Origin: Mucilaginibacter pineti
Lineage (GTDB): Bacteria > Bacteroidota > Bacteroidia > Sphingobacteriales > Sphingobacteriaceae
Direction of reading: 5' to 3'
Assembly (NCBI RefSeq): GCF_900101875.1
Contig: NZ_FNAI01000006.1
Location: forward strand, 248,001 to 312,000
Length of the DNA stretch: 64,000 nucleotides
The notes beneath the pieces were generated by a model. That model was not told where the DNA came from. It saw only the letters and a list, made by a program, of their open reading frames with translations, and did not search any database. Within the stretch, counting starts at the first letter, position 1. Every line of letters begins with the position of its first letter. This document shows positions 54,770 through 63,055 of this stretch, piece by piece. The position numbers were made by a program, and so were the translations under genes.

Positions 54770-56989
54770 TTATTCATTAACCGGGATAAGTTTTATCAGC
54801 ACTGCATCTTCATGGGCAGCACTCAGCGTAAACTCCGGTGAATCTTTTTTTAATTCGCCTATGGTTGTATCGGTTAAAAAATCTTTTAAAATATATTTTT
54901 TGTGTTCATTTAAATGCAGGGCTTGCCGCGTTAGTACCTGCGTAAATTCTTTTTCCCTGTCGAAATTAAACAGTGCCAGCATGGTGGTATCTCCGGGCAG
55001 GTAAAATGACAACTGCTGATCGAATGTTTCGCCATCGGCGGTTTTAATTGGGATGAATGCTTTAGGCTGACTAAAAAACGCGGCTATATTCTTATTGTTT
55101 AAAAATGCCTGCGCACGGTAGGCGGCAATCGGGTTCCTGAAATCCGATCCATCGCCCAGGATACTGCCCATTACCATCATGGCGTACAGACGTACCTTTA
55201 TTTCCTGCTCGTTCAGATCCGGATTTTTCTGGAAGTTTTTCATAATGCTTACATCCAGATTGGTATAGGGGAACAAAGTACCCTGCACCCAACCCATGTG
55301 CGAACCCGTAGCTAACGACGATTCGGTACTGCCCCATCCCGGGAAACCTTTCTGGTCATCACGCAGGTGCGAATACACATCTGTAGATACAAAACGGGTA
55401 TGCGCGTATTGATGCGGGAACAGCGGCGATATAGCCTGGGTAATAAAAATATCCTTACCCATAATAGAATCAACCAAATGCCGCAGGGTTTTCATACCAT
55501 AATCATAGGCCTGCATCCCGGTGCGTATATTTTTATCATAACGGCGGGTTGTCTCTAAAGAACCAGCGGTTAAAAAGTCGATCTTTAAAAATTTGGCATT
55601 GATGGTCTTGGCCTTTTTTAACTGCTGAATAATGTACAGGCGAATGGCCGGATGCGTTGGGTCCATAGCATAAGCGCCCCACTTACCATCCTTGTACATA
55701 ATGGGGTTGCCACTTTTATCATGCAGTAAAACATCTTTTAAGGCATAGTTTGAACCGGGTACTTTTTTATTGTTGATATCATCCTTCCAGCTCCACATGG
55801 CAAAAGGAATAAAATAAAAGCCCATTTGCTGCCCGTTCTTTTTGCCATATTCACCTATTGATTTTAAAACCTCGGTTGAGTAGATGCCCTGATCGTAGGA
55901 GTCTATACTTAATACAGGTTTTGAATAAGCGCTAAAGTTGGGCATGGAATGTATAAAATCTGAGATCTGCTCAACCGCGGGCGGCATCATAACGCCTTCG
56001 TAACCAAGTACGCCCTCTACCCCAAAGCTGTTCCAGTAAACGGGAGCATAGCCCTGCCAGGTTTGCTTGCCATTTATTGTTGAATTAACCCTGCCGTAAT
56101 CTAAAAACGCCTCGTGCAGATCGGCCGATCCGCATAAATAAATATTGGGCGAGCTTACGCTTTGACCCGTCATGGTGCCATGATCTGCATGGTCATGTGT
56201 ACCATCTAAACCTCCATAGGCCGATTTTAACGATGGATTATCTGCTGTAGCTACACCGCCGAAAACATTCAATGAATCTACATAGCCTAATTGGCTCCCG
56301 GTTTGATAGGCAAGTCCTGTTTTCCAGAAATTATGCTTTACACTGCCAATAACCAAACCGGCGTTTTTTAACTGATCATAAACGGCAATAAACTCATAGC
56401 TGATACCTACATTTTTTGGCGCATTTGCAGCCGGCCAGCTTCGCTCCAGGGTGGGCGTCCAGTCGTCGTTATCAAACGGAACATCCAGGATGCGCGGCTC
56501 GGTACCGGGGATAAATAATGAGCCTTTATTAGCCGGCAATATAGCAAGCGCGCTGATATCCCTTGTTTCCAACGGCTTATCCTTCGCATTTCTATTTGCA
56601 GCTATTAAACTAAGCAGCACATAAGGGTGCTGTTTATATAGAGTAAAACTTTGCGTTAGTATAATATTATGCTTGCTGTCGGTATGTTTTACAGACAATA
56701 CTGCGCCGCTGCCCAGGCTATCGGTAATGGTACTTACCGTGCAGGTATGGCTTGTAAAATCGGTGGTAGAAAAGTAGCCGGAGTTTATACCCCGCAAGTA
56801 AGCCACCGTATTATCCATCCGGATGCCGCTGCTGAACAGGTAATTAACCATGCCTGTTGCGCTATTAACAGTAATTTTTACCTGTGTGTTGCTGAAGGTA
56901 TATTCGCTCCCATTTTTTTTCAAATCCTGCGCATACAGGCCTTGGCTAAACAACAACACGATAATAACTAAGCGAAATATTCTCATCAT
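54770..56989 (-). CDS. Clan GH-D glycosidase (GH36/GH27-like)
   Basis: Exported enzyme of about 739 residues. I choose the start MMRIFRLVIIVLLFSQGLYA, a good signal peptide; 28 further codons upstream lack one. An N-terminal beta-sandwich (about 25-280) precedes a TIM barrel with MGFYFIPFAMWSWKDDI near residue 400 and AKFLKIDFLTAGS near 463, the KxD-type nucleophile strand of clan GH-D (alpha-galactosidase-like). A C-terminal beta domain follows. Substrate specificity (alpha-galactoside or N-acetylgalactosaminide) cannot be fixed. First gene of the run ending with galM, divergent from the AraC regulator. Confidence 0.8.
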   Translation of the reverse strand: MMRIFRLVIIVLLFSQGLYAQDLKKNGSEYTFSNTQVKITVNSATGMVNYLFSSGIRMDNTVAYLRGINSGYFSTTDFTSHTCTVSTITDSLGSGAVLSVKHTDSKHNIILTQSFTLYKQHPYVLLSLIAANRNAKDKPLETRDISALAILPANKGSLFIPGTEPRILDVPFDNDDWTPTLERSWPAANAPKNVGISYEFIAVYDQLKNAGLVIGSVKHNFWKTGLAYQTGSQLGYVDSLNVFGGVATADNPSLKSAYGGLDGTHDHADHGTMTGQSVSSPNIYLCGSADLHEAFLDYGRVNSTINGKQTWQGYAPVYWNSFGVEGVLGYEGVMMPPAVEQISDFIHSMPNFSAYSKPVLSIDSYDQGIYSTEVLKSIGEYGKKNGQQMGFYFIPFAMWSWKDDINNKKVPGSNYALKDVLLHDKSGNPIMYKDGKWGAYAMDPTHPAIRLYIIQQLKKAKTINAKFLKIDFLTAGSLETTRRYDKNIRTGMQAYDYGMKTLRHLVDSIMGKDIFITQAISPLFPHQYAHTRFVSTDVYSHLRDDQKGFPGWGSTESSLATGSHMGWVQGTLFPYTNLDVSIMKNFQKNPDLNEQEIKVRLYAMMVMGSILGDGSDFRNPIAAYRAQAFLNNKNIAAFFSQPKAFIPIKTADGETFDQQLSFYLPGDTTMLALFNFDREKEFTQVLTRQALHLNEHKKYILKDFLTDTTIGELKKDSPEFTLSAAHEDAVLIKLIPVNE

Positions 56990-57087
56990 AAAAAATTGCC
57001 GGTAACGGTTTAACGTATTGCTGTGTATTTGTTTAACATATTGGTTAAGCCTGCTGGTTATTTTATCTATCATTATTTATATAGTGC

Positions 57088-57196
57088 GTGTACAATTAAC
57101 TTATTCCAGCCATTTGCACCGGATAAAATTAAAATGTGTACAAGCTCAAATATTTGCTGATAACTCAAAAGGAAACAGAACGGATAATTCTTGTAC
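57088..57196. promoter_or_regulatory. Candidate operator repeats (GTGTACAA) between GH-D and AraC genes
   Basis: GTGTACAA occurs at 57088-57095 and again at 57136-57143, with an inverse-type TTGTAC at 57191-57196. The repeats are about 50 bases apart, in the 343-base space shared by the divergent glycosidase and AraC genes. Direct half-sites at such spacing suit an AraC-type regulator, but no alignment supports the assignment. Confidence 0.35.
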
Positions 57197-57332
57197 CTGA
57201 TAAAATAACTAATTGGCTATGATGTAAATCTCACGGAATAAAAGAGAATAAAAAATAGGTAATGTTATTATAATGATGGACTTTATTATGGTATTATTGT
57301 AAATAAATCATGAATAAGCCTTTACAAATAAA

Positions 57333-58253
57333 ATGGCAAAAAATACGGTTTTAAGGAGAAGGGACGGTTTCGAAGGACAGAAACTCATGGTGCTACCTAA
57401 AAAGATCATCACCAACTTTTTAAGTAAGGACCCTGTTACCAAGCAAATTTACATTACCGATATTGGCTATTACCCCAAAGCCAAGCACCATTATGCCGAA
57501 CGGCCTAACGGGATCAGCCAGCACATTATCATTTATTGTACCGAGGGCTACGGTTGGCTGGAGATCAATAAAAAAAAGGTAGAGGTTTCGCCATCGCAGT
57601 TTATTGCCATACCGGCCAACACCCCGCACAAGTACGCCGCCAACATGGATAAACCCTGGACTATCTACTGGATCCACTTTAAGGGTGAAACTGCAGCGTT
57701 TATTATAGACCTGATCTTAAAAAACTCAGAAAACTATAAACCATACCTATCCTACAGCGAAGACAGGATCAAGCTGTTTGAGGATATCTGTTATAATTTG
57801 GAGAAAGGTTACAGCAGCGATACCCTGCGTTATGTTAACATGATATTTTCTCATTTTTTATCGTCGCTCATTTATGAAGACAAATTTAACCACGTTGATG
57901 AGCAAACCGGTCCCGATATTGTAGATAAAACCATCACCTACATGCAGGACAACATTAAACTGATGATCAGGCTTGATGAGTTTTCTGCGTTTGCCAATCT
58001 TTCAACTTCTCATTTTTCGGCTATTTTCAGGGCTCGTACCGGCTACTCGCCTATAGAATATTTTAACCAACTGAAAGTGCAAAAGGCATGTCAGTATATT
58101 TCATTTACCACCATGTCTATCAAAAGCATAGCTATAAGTTTAGGCATTGAAGATCAATATTATTTTTCGCGGATGTTTACCAAACTCATGGGCAGCTCGC
58201 CGAATGAGTACCGTAAAAAAATAAAACAGCACAATCAATTGCTGGGGTCCTAA
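57333..58253 (+). CDS. AraC family transcriptional regulator
   Basis: Regulator of 306 residues. The N-terminal cupin-like sensor (about residues 45-150) shows GISQHIIIYCTEGYGWLEIN and FIAIPANTPHKYAANMDKPW, the sugar-binding jelly-roll pattern. The C-terminal double helix-turn-helix (about 205-300) includes FANLSTSHFSAIFRARTGYS and SIAISLGIEDQYYFSRMFTK with the closing GSSPNEYRKK. It is divergent from the glycosidase-porter operon and is the only regulator in the locus, so it likely senses a released sugar and activates these genes. No SusR-type or HTCS regulator or sigma/anti-sigma pair is seen here. Confidence 0.95.
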   Translation: MAKNTVLRRRDGFEGQKLMVLPKKIITNFLSKDPVTKQIYITDIGYYPKAKHHYAERPNGISQHIIIYCTEGYGWLEINKKKVEVSPSQFIAIPANTPHKYAANMDKPWTIYWIHFKGETAAFIIDLILKNSENYKPYLSYSEDRIKLFEDICYNLEKGYSSDTLRYVNMIFSHFLSSLIYEDKFNHVDEQTGPDIVDKTITYMQDNIKLMIRLDEFSAFANLSTSHFSAIFRARTGYSPIEYFNQLKVQKACQYISFTTMSIKSIAISLGIEDQYYFSRMFTKLMGSSPNEYRKKIKQHNQLLGS

Positions 58254-58401
58254 CACGCCCGAAAATCCCCTGCGATTAAATGTTTAGCAGGTCTGTATTA
58301 CTGAAAAATAATCAGTAGCTTCACGTACGTTGCAATAAAACGACCACACATCCATACAATCCGATCCTTCTTTTTAATTGCCTCAACCGTATCCTTCTAA
58401 A

Positions 58402-59280
58402 ATGTATAAACGAAAAAGATCTAACGATTTAATTAATGCCAACAATGAACTTATTTTCCAAAATAAGGAGAAGGAGAAGCGTGCTGCCGAATTATTGATT
58501 GCCAATGCCGAACTGGCTTTTCAAAACCAGGAAAAGGAAAATCGTGCAGCTGAACTAATTGTTGCCAACACTGAACTGGCTTTTCAAAACCAGGAAAAGG
58601 AAAATCGTGCAGCTGAACTAATTGTTGCCAATACTGAACTGGCTTTCCAAAACCAGGAAAAGGAAAACCGCGCGGCCGAACTAATTGTTGCCAATACAGA
58701 GCTGGCTTTTCAAAACAAGGAAAAAGAAAACCGGGCCGCTGAATTGATCATTGCTAATATTGAGCTGGCTTTTCAAAACAAGGAAAAGGAAAAACGCGCG
58801 GCAGAACTCTTTATTGCCAATGAGGAACTGATATTTCAGAACGGCGAAAAAGAAAACCGAGCTGCCGAATTAATTATAGCCAATAAGGAGCTTGTTTTTC
58901 AAAATAAAGAAAAAGAGAACCGTGCTGCCGAGCTCGTTGTAGCCAACCACGAGTTGGTTTTTCAAAACGAAGAGAAAGAAAAAAGATCCCAGGAACTAAC
59001 TATAGCTTACAACAAAATCAAAAAAGCCGAAGAGTTTTTGAAAGAATATATTCATGGCCTGGAAGAAATGATGTTTTTAACCCACCATAAGGTAAGGCAA
59101 CCGGTGGCTAATATTTTAGGAATATCAAATGTGCTTACCGAGTGCCTGGCATCGCCTGCCGAACTCAAGAAAATGGTAGATTATATGAAAGTATCCGCGT
59201 TATCCCTTGACGCTTTCACTAAAGAACTCACCCTGTTTATTACTGATCTGGATCAAAAAGGTAAAAACAAGAATTTTTAA
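58402..59280 (+). CDS. Coiled-coil repeat protein with H-box (DHp-like) C-terminus
   Basis: Protein of about 292 residues starting at MYKRKRSNDLINANNELIFQ; an earlier TTG start is possible. Residues about 15-205 are nine or so copies of a 21-residue unit of the form ENRAAELIVANTELAFQNQ, three heptads each, predicted to form a long coiled coil. The end contains EEMMFLTHHKVRQPVANILG near residue 223, which resembles a histidine-kinase H-box (HxxRxP). There is no ATPase domain, no PAS and no membrane segment. The fragment may be a phosphotransfer or dimerisation partner, or the remnant of a kinase. Confidence 0.8.
   Translation: MYKRKRSNDLINANNELIFQNKEKEKRAAELLIANAELAFQNQEKENRAAELIVANTELAFQNQEKENRAAELIVANTELAFQNQEKENRAAELIVANTELAFQNKEKENRAAELIIANIELAFQNKEKEKRAAELFIANEELIFQNGEKENRAAELIIANKELVFQNKEKENRAAELVVANHELVFQNEEKEKRSQELTIAYNKIKKAEEFLKEYIHGLEEMMFLTHHKVRQPVANILGISNVLTECLASPAELKKMVDYMKVSALSLDAFTKELTLFITDLDQKGKNKNF
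58438..59010 (+). repeat. 63-bp tandem coding repeats
   Basis: About nine in-frame units of 63 bp. Units 2-4 (from about 58500 to 58690) are nearly identical in DNA (CTGGCTTTTCAAAACCAGGA and AAGGAAAATCGTGCAGCTGA recur), while outer units diverge. This indicates recent unequal expansion of the middle units. Confidence 0.85.
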
Positions 59281-59304
59281 TTTACCTGCCACCAGCAGTA
59301 TTAA

Positions 59305-59345
59305 AAACAAAAAAAGCAACAGGCTTTTACACCCATTGCTTTATA
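59305..59345. terminator. Weak hairpin between convergent genes
   Basis: AAAAAGCAA pairs with TTGCTTTAT around an 18-base loop. The stem is short (7-8 bp), but it lies between the stops of two convergent genes and has A/T runs on both sides. Confidence 0.35.
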
Positions 59346-59385
59346 TAATCAGTTATAACTACAATTAAAAATACTTAAGCATCGT

Positions 59386-59715
59386 TTACTCATAAAATTT
59401 AGGCACAATAGCCCGCAGCACAAGATCATCTTTGTGTTTCACTAATAGTTTCATCCACCAAAACTGAAACTTACGCGGATAGGTTACCCTATCCTTAAAA
59501 TTGGCTTTATGCAAATCCTCCATCGCCAGCAGTTTGTACATCACCTTGCGCGAGTGGTCAACCACGGCATGTGACCGTTCTGAATAACCCAGCATCCGGT
59601 TTATTTCGCGGTTGGTTTTGCCTACCAGTATATATTCAAAAATTTCCAGGTGCAGTGTCGAAAAACCTTTGGTTTTAAGTAGCGGCCTGCTTAATGATAT
59701 TCCGTCCTGATTCAT
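59386..59715 (-). CDS. Orphan LuxR-type helix-turn-helix protein
   Basis: Protein of 109 residues. Residues about 20-65 (LEIFEYILVGKTNREINRML, then a helix with VVDHSRKVMYKLL) match the LuxR/GerE DNA-binding pattern, including GKTNREI. The last ~40 residues are basic and aromatic. There is no receiver or ligand domain. It could be a stand-alone regulator, or a partner of the nearby H-box coiled-coil protein; both are inferences. No other family was recognised. Confidence 0.72.
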   Translation of the reverse strand: MNQDGISLSRPLLKTKGFSTLHLEIFEYILVGKTNREINRMLGYSERSHAVVDHSRKVMYKLLAMEDLHKANFKDRVTYPRKFQFWWMKLLVKHKDDLVLRAIVPKFYE

Positions 59716-59757
59716 AGTATCCTTATTTAACAGTTTATATCAATTCGTTTAATTCAA

Positions 59758-59985
59758 TTATCTGGCAATGCATATTATAGTGCATATGGATACAACCCCT
59801 ACAAGCACATTAAAAAATCCAATAACCAGCTTATCTGAAGCCACTGTGTTGGGTTTATAATGTGATAGCCTGAATACAACGCTGCTTAAATTCATTACTC
59901 CATATACTGCTGTGCCCAGCGCTAAAACCATCATGAGGGTAAAATACCCGTGTGGCAGTCCATGTAAATTTGTTGGCGTTGTCAT
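59758..59985 (-). CDS. Small two-span membrane protein
   Basis: Protein of 75 residues with two hydrophobic segments, YFTLMMVLALGTAVYGVM near residues 14-31 and LVIGFFNVLVGVVSICTIIC near 53-72, separated by a short polar loop. No family recognised. The start is an ATG following an A+T-rich stretch. It lies between the LuxR-type gene and the OmpA-type gene, all on the minus strand, with small gaps. Confidence 0.65.
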   Translation of the reverse strand: MTTPTNLHGLPHGYFTLMMVLALGTAVYGVMNLSSVVFRLSHYKPNTVASDKLVIGFFNVLVGVVSICTIICIAR

Positions 59986-60010
59986 GTTATATTTAATTAG
60001 GGTTAATAAA

Positions 60011-61966
60011 TCATTCCAGTTTAAGCACCGTAAACTCGGTACGCCTGTTTAACTGGCGTCCTTCGGGATTATCTTTACCATTGGGTAGCGTATTTGGCGC
60101 AATTGGTCGTTTTTCGCCATAACCTTTAGCATAGATCCTGCTATCGGCTATCCCTTTAGATACAATATAATCCACACAAGCTTGCGCACGGGCTTGCGAT
60201 AGTTTTTGGTTATAGGCGTCAGATCCTTTTGAATCGGTATGCGCGCCAAGCTCAACTTTTATCTTGGGGTTATCATTCATGATGGTAACCAACTCATCTA
60301 ATACCACTTTTGATTCGGGCCGCAGGGTTGCCTTGTCATAATCATACAATACGTTTTTTATAACGATAGGCTTGTCAACGGCGAAGGCTTGCAGGCAGAT
60401 ATCGGGATTATTGAGGGTATCACCAGCCATTTGCCCATTAGCGGGTACCGGAATTACTTTTGTAAAGTAGCCCGATTTTTCGAGCACCAGTTTGTATGGG
60501 CGTTTTGTACGTACATCAAAAGCGTAACGCGCAGTATTATCGGTTACTAATTCTTTGATGGTTTGTTTAGATAGTGAATCAACAAAACTTACCTTAACAC
60601 CCGGCAGCGCCTTATGGGTTTCGCAGTCGATTACTATGCCCGACAGGATGTGCCTTTTATCAAAAGCCTCGAACAGGCCAAGACAACAATCCGATTCGCG
60701 GTCGGAACTGATGTAGAACTTATTTGCATCCGAATGATCGGGCAGAAAATACAGATCGTCCTTAGCCGAATTCATCGGGTAGCCCATATTTTTAGGCTCA
60801 CTCCATTTATCGCCCTCATTAAAACTTTCAAAAAAATCAAACCCGCCCAGGCCGGTGAAACCTTTTGAACTATAGATCAGCCTTTTGGCAGCTACATCAT
60901 AATAAGCAGCCTGTTCATCCATTGCTGTGTTAATATCCTTACCCAGGTTGGTTGAGTTAACAGCGTCACCACTGGCATCAAGGTCGCTTACCCAGATATC
61001 ATCGCCACCCTGGCCACCGGGTTTGTTTGATGTAAAATACAGCTGCTTACCATCGGCCGTAACAAAGGGCTGTATGGTATTAAAACCATCGGCATTTACA
61101 TTGCTGTTGAGTTTTTTTGGCGTGCTCCATTCGTTATTGGCCCATGCGCTGTAATAAATGGCATGTACGGTTTTGCTGCCTTCCTTGTACCAGCGCGTGA
61201 GGTACATTTTTTGCCCGGTTTCGTTTAATGAGGGTGTTCCATATTCCAGTTCATTTTTACTTTCGTCATTTTTAAAATTGATCACCTGCGGATCGGCTTT
61301 ATCTTTTATAGCATAGATCCTGTTCAGGTGTTTTTTATCATCCTTAACAAACCTCGATGAGGTAAAAAAGCCATTGCCATCGCGTTGGATCAGCGCATAG
61401 TCTGATCCATCAGATGCGTAAGCGCCTTTTAATTTGCTAACCTCCATCAATTGCGGATACAGATATTGATCCTTTGCAAACTGGCAATTCTCCACCTCAT
61501 TATCGGCAATATCATTGTACTTACTTTCGCCTTTGTAAGCATTATTAAATTGTTTAAGCTGGATGATAGCTTCATCAAAATGCTGATTAGCACGCAAGCA
61601 TACCCCGTACCACAACCGGGCCAATGGGTATTTCGACTCATTATTCTCGGTAATTACTTTATAGTACCAGCCCTCGGCTTCCAGATAGTTTTCATACATG
61701 CGGTATGACTCTGCCAGCTGATAGCAGATATACGCGCGATCATCGGGCTTGCCATTTTTCTCTGTTTTACCCGAGGCATGGTACGGAATGGCCTGTTGTT
61801 TAATAAGGCTCAAACCTTCGGCTGCTTTTTTATAGTATACAGCGGCTTCGTAGTAGTCCTTATTTGCAAAGGCTTTATCGCCCAAGGCACGTGGATTTGC
61901 CCTGTACTGGGCATTAACCCCGGTAAATACGCTTAAAATAAATATGGTTAATAATATCTTCTTCAT
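60011..61966 (-). CDS. PorE-like TPR / beta-propeller / OmpA protein
   Basis: Exported protein of 651 residues. Order of modules: signal peptide (ending VFTGVNAQ), TPR-like repeats (about 25-150, ALGDKAFANKDYYEAAVYYK), PD40/WD40-like propeller (about 190-400, TPKKLNSNVNADGFNTIQPF), a CarboxypepD_reg domain (about 440-530) and an OmpA C-terminal domain (about 545-650, KVELGAHTDSKGSDAYNQKL). This is the layout of PorE, which anchors the type IX secretion system to peptidoglycan. The start is 13 bases after the PorP/SprF stop, so they form an operon. Confidence 0.92.
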   Translation of the reverse strand: MKKILLTIFILSVFTGVNAQYRANPRALGDKAFANKDYYEAAVYYKKAAEGLSLIKQQAIPYHASGKTEKNGKPDDRAYICYQLAESYRMYENYLEAEGWYYKVITENNESKYPLARLWYGVCLRANQHFDEAIIQLKQFNNAYKGESKYNDIADNEVENCQFAKDQYLYPQLMEVSKLKGAYASDGSDYALIQRDGNGFFTSSRFVKDDKKHLNRIYAIKDKADPQVINFKNDESKNELEYGTPSLNETGQKMYLTRWYKEGSKTVHAIYYSAWANNEWSTPKKLNSNVNADGFNTIQPFVTADGKQLYFTSNKPGGQGGDDIWVSDLDASGDAVNSTNLGKDINTAMDEQAAYYDVAAKRLIYSSKGFTGLGGFDFFESFNEGDKWSEPKNMGYPMNSAKDDLYFLPDHSDANKFYISSDRESDCCLGLFEAFDKRHILSGIVIDCETHKALPGVKVSFVDSLSKQTIKELVTDNTARYAFDVRTKRPYKLVLEKSGYFTKVIPVPANGQMAGDTLNNPDICLQAFAVDKPIVIKNVLYDYDKATLRPESKVVLDELVTIMNDNPKIKVELGAHTDSKGSDAYNQKLSQARAQACVDYIVSKGIADSRIYAKGYGEKRPIAPNTLPNGKDNPEGRQLNRRTEFTVLKLE

Positions 61967-61978
61967 GTGAATATAGGT

Positions 61979-62980
61979 TTAAAGCCTTGGGCATATAGGT
62001 TCGGGCTCGCTGATGTGCTTACGGAAAACGTAGCTTATTGACAGCTCGATGCCACCCTGCCCTGATGTGGCCCTGTTAAGCGCCGAGGTATTAAAATCAT
62101 AGCTGGCACCTATAATTAAACTGTTTACATGGTAACCTAAGTTGGCAATAGCGGCATCTTTAAAGCGGTACATACCACCAAATATCAACCCTCTATCATC
62201 GGGTAATTTTAATTCGGAGTAGGCGCCAACAGCCTTTTCCTCGGCTTTTTGCTGCCTCATATAAATAGCATGCGGAATCAGATCGAAAATTTCAGAAGCT
62301 TTAATGCGCACTCCTCCATGAATGGTATATCGCACCGGTAATTTGCTGCTGCTGCCATCAACCGCAAAAGGATCTTTGGAGCGGGCAAGGTGCGCCAAAC
62401 TTACTCCCCCAAATAAGTTGGCATCATGAAGCGGATCGCCATCATAATAAAATACACCTGCACCCGCATCAAAGATTGTGGCATTGGTATTTAAAAAATT
62501 CTCGTTGCTTGGTAACGACGGATCAAAACCGCTGCCGGGGTTAAACTGGCTGCCAAACTGCGCCTTTGACGGATCAAAGCTGCGGTTAATAACACCGGCC
62601 TGTACGCCAAAGCTCACTTTCTTATACCCATCGTTTGATACCGATATGGCATAGCCAAACGAGCCGTAAGCCGCAAAATAGTTATAACCAATATCGCCGG
62701 CCGCCTGGTTAAGTACATTAAAACCCAAACCAACCTTATCTGTAGGACGGTAATCAAGCGACAGGCCGCCTGTTTGGTAAGCATTATTGATAGTTGCATA
62801 TTGATTTTTAAAGTTGGCGTTAACTCTCAGGTCGCCGTTTATAACACCGGTTAATGCAGGGTTAAGATATAGCGGGTAGGCATAATATTGCGAAAAGTGC
62901 GGGTCAATCTGCGCTTTTAACTGGCTTATTGCCCCCAACTGGAGCACTATAGCCAACATGATCATTAATCTTCTTTTCAT
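61979..62980 (-). CDS. PorP/SprF family type IX secretion membrane protein
   Basis: Outer-membrane protein of 333 residues with a signal peptide (about residues 1-23) and the family opening DPHFSQYYAYPLYLNPALTG near residue 26. The remaining sequence is typical beta-barrel, with alternating polar and aromatic residues. PorP/SprF proteins bind or assist secretion of CHU_C-bearing adhesins; the adhesin encoded just upstream (from 63056 to the window edge) is the obvious partner. Confidence 0.94.
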   Translation of the reverse strand: MKRRLMIMLAIVLQLGAISQLKAQIDPHFSQYYAYPLYLNPALTGVINGDLRVNANFKNQYATINNAYQTGGLSLDYRPTDKVGLGFNVLNQAAGDIGYNYFAAYGSFGYAISVSNDGYKKVSFGVQAGVINRSFDPSKAQFGSQFNPGSGFDPSLPSNENFLNTNATIFDAGAGVFYYDGDPLHDANLFGGVSLAHLARSKDPFAVDGSSSKLPVRYTIHGGVRIKASEIFDLIPHAIYMRQQKAEEKAVGAYSELKLPDDRGLIFGGMYRFKDAAIANLGYHVNSLIIGASYDFNTSALNRATSGQGGIELSISYVFRKHISEPEPICPRL

Positions 62981-63055
62981 AGTGTAGGTTTTTATTTTTA
63001 TTATGGATCATGTGCTGCAGCAAACATTTCTGCCTGCTGCAGCACTTGCCCGCTT

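Noticed and set aside
58438-59010. CRISPR-like array
   Set aside because: The 63-bp units are contiguous, in frame and translate into heptads; there are no unique spacers and no cas genes.
58402-59280. Complete sensor histidine kinase
   Set aside because: The protein ends about 55 residues after the H-box, and no HATPase motifs (N, G1, G2 boxes) occur here or in other frames downstream.
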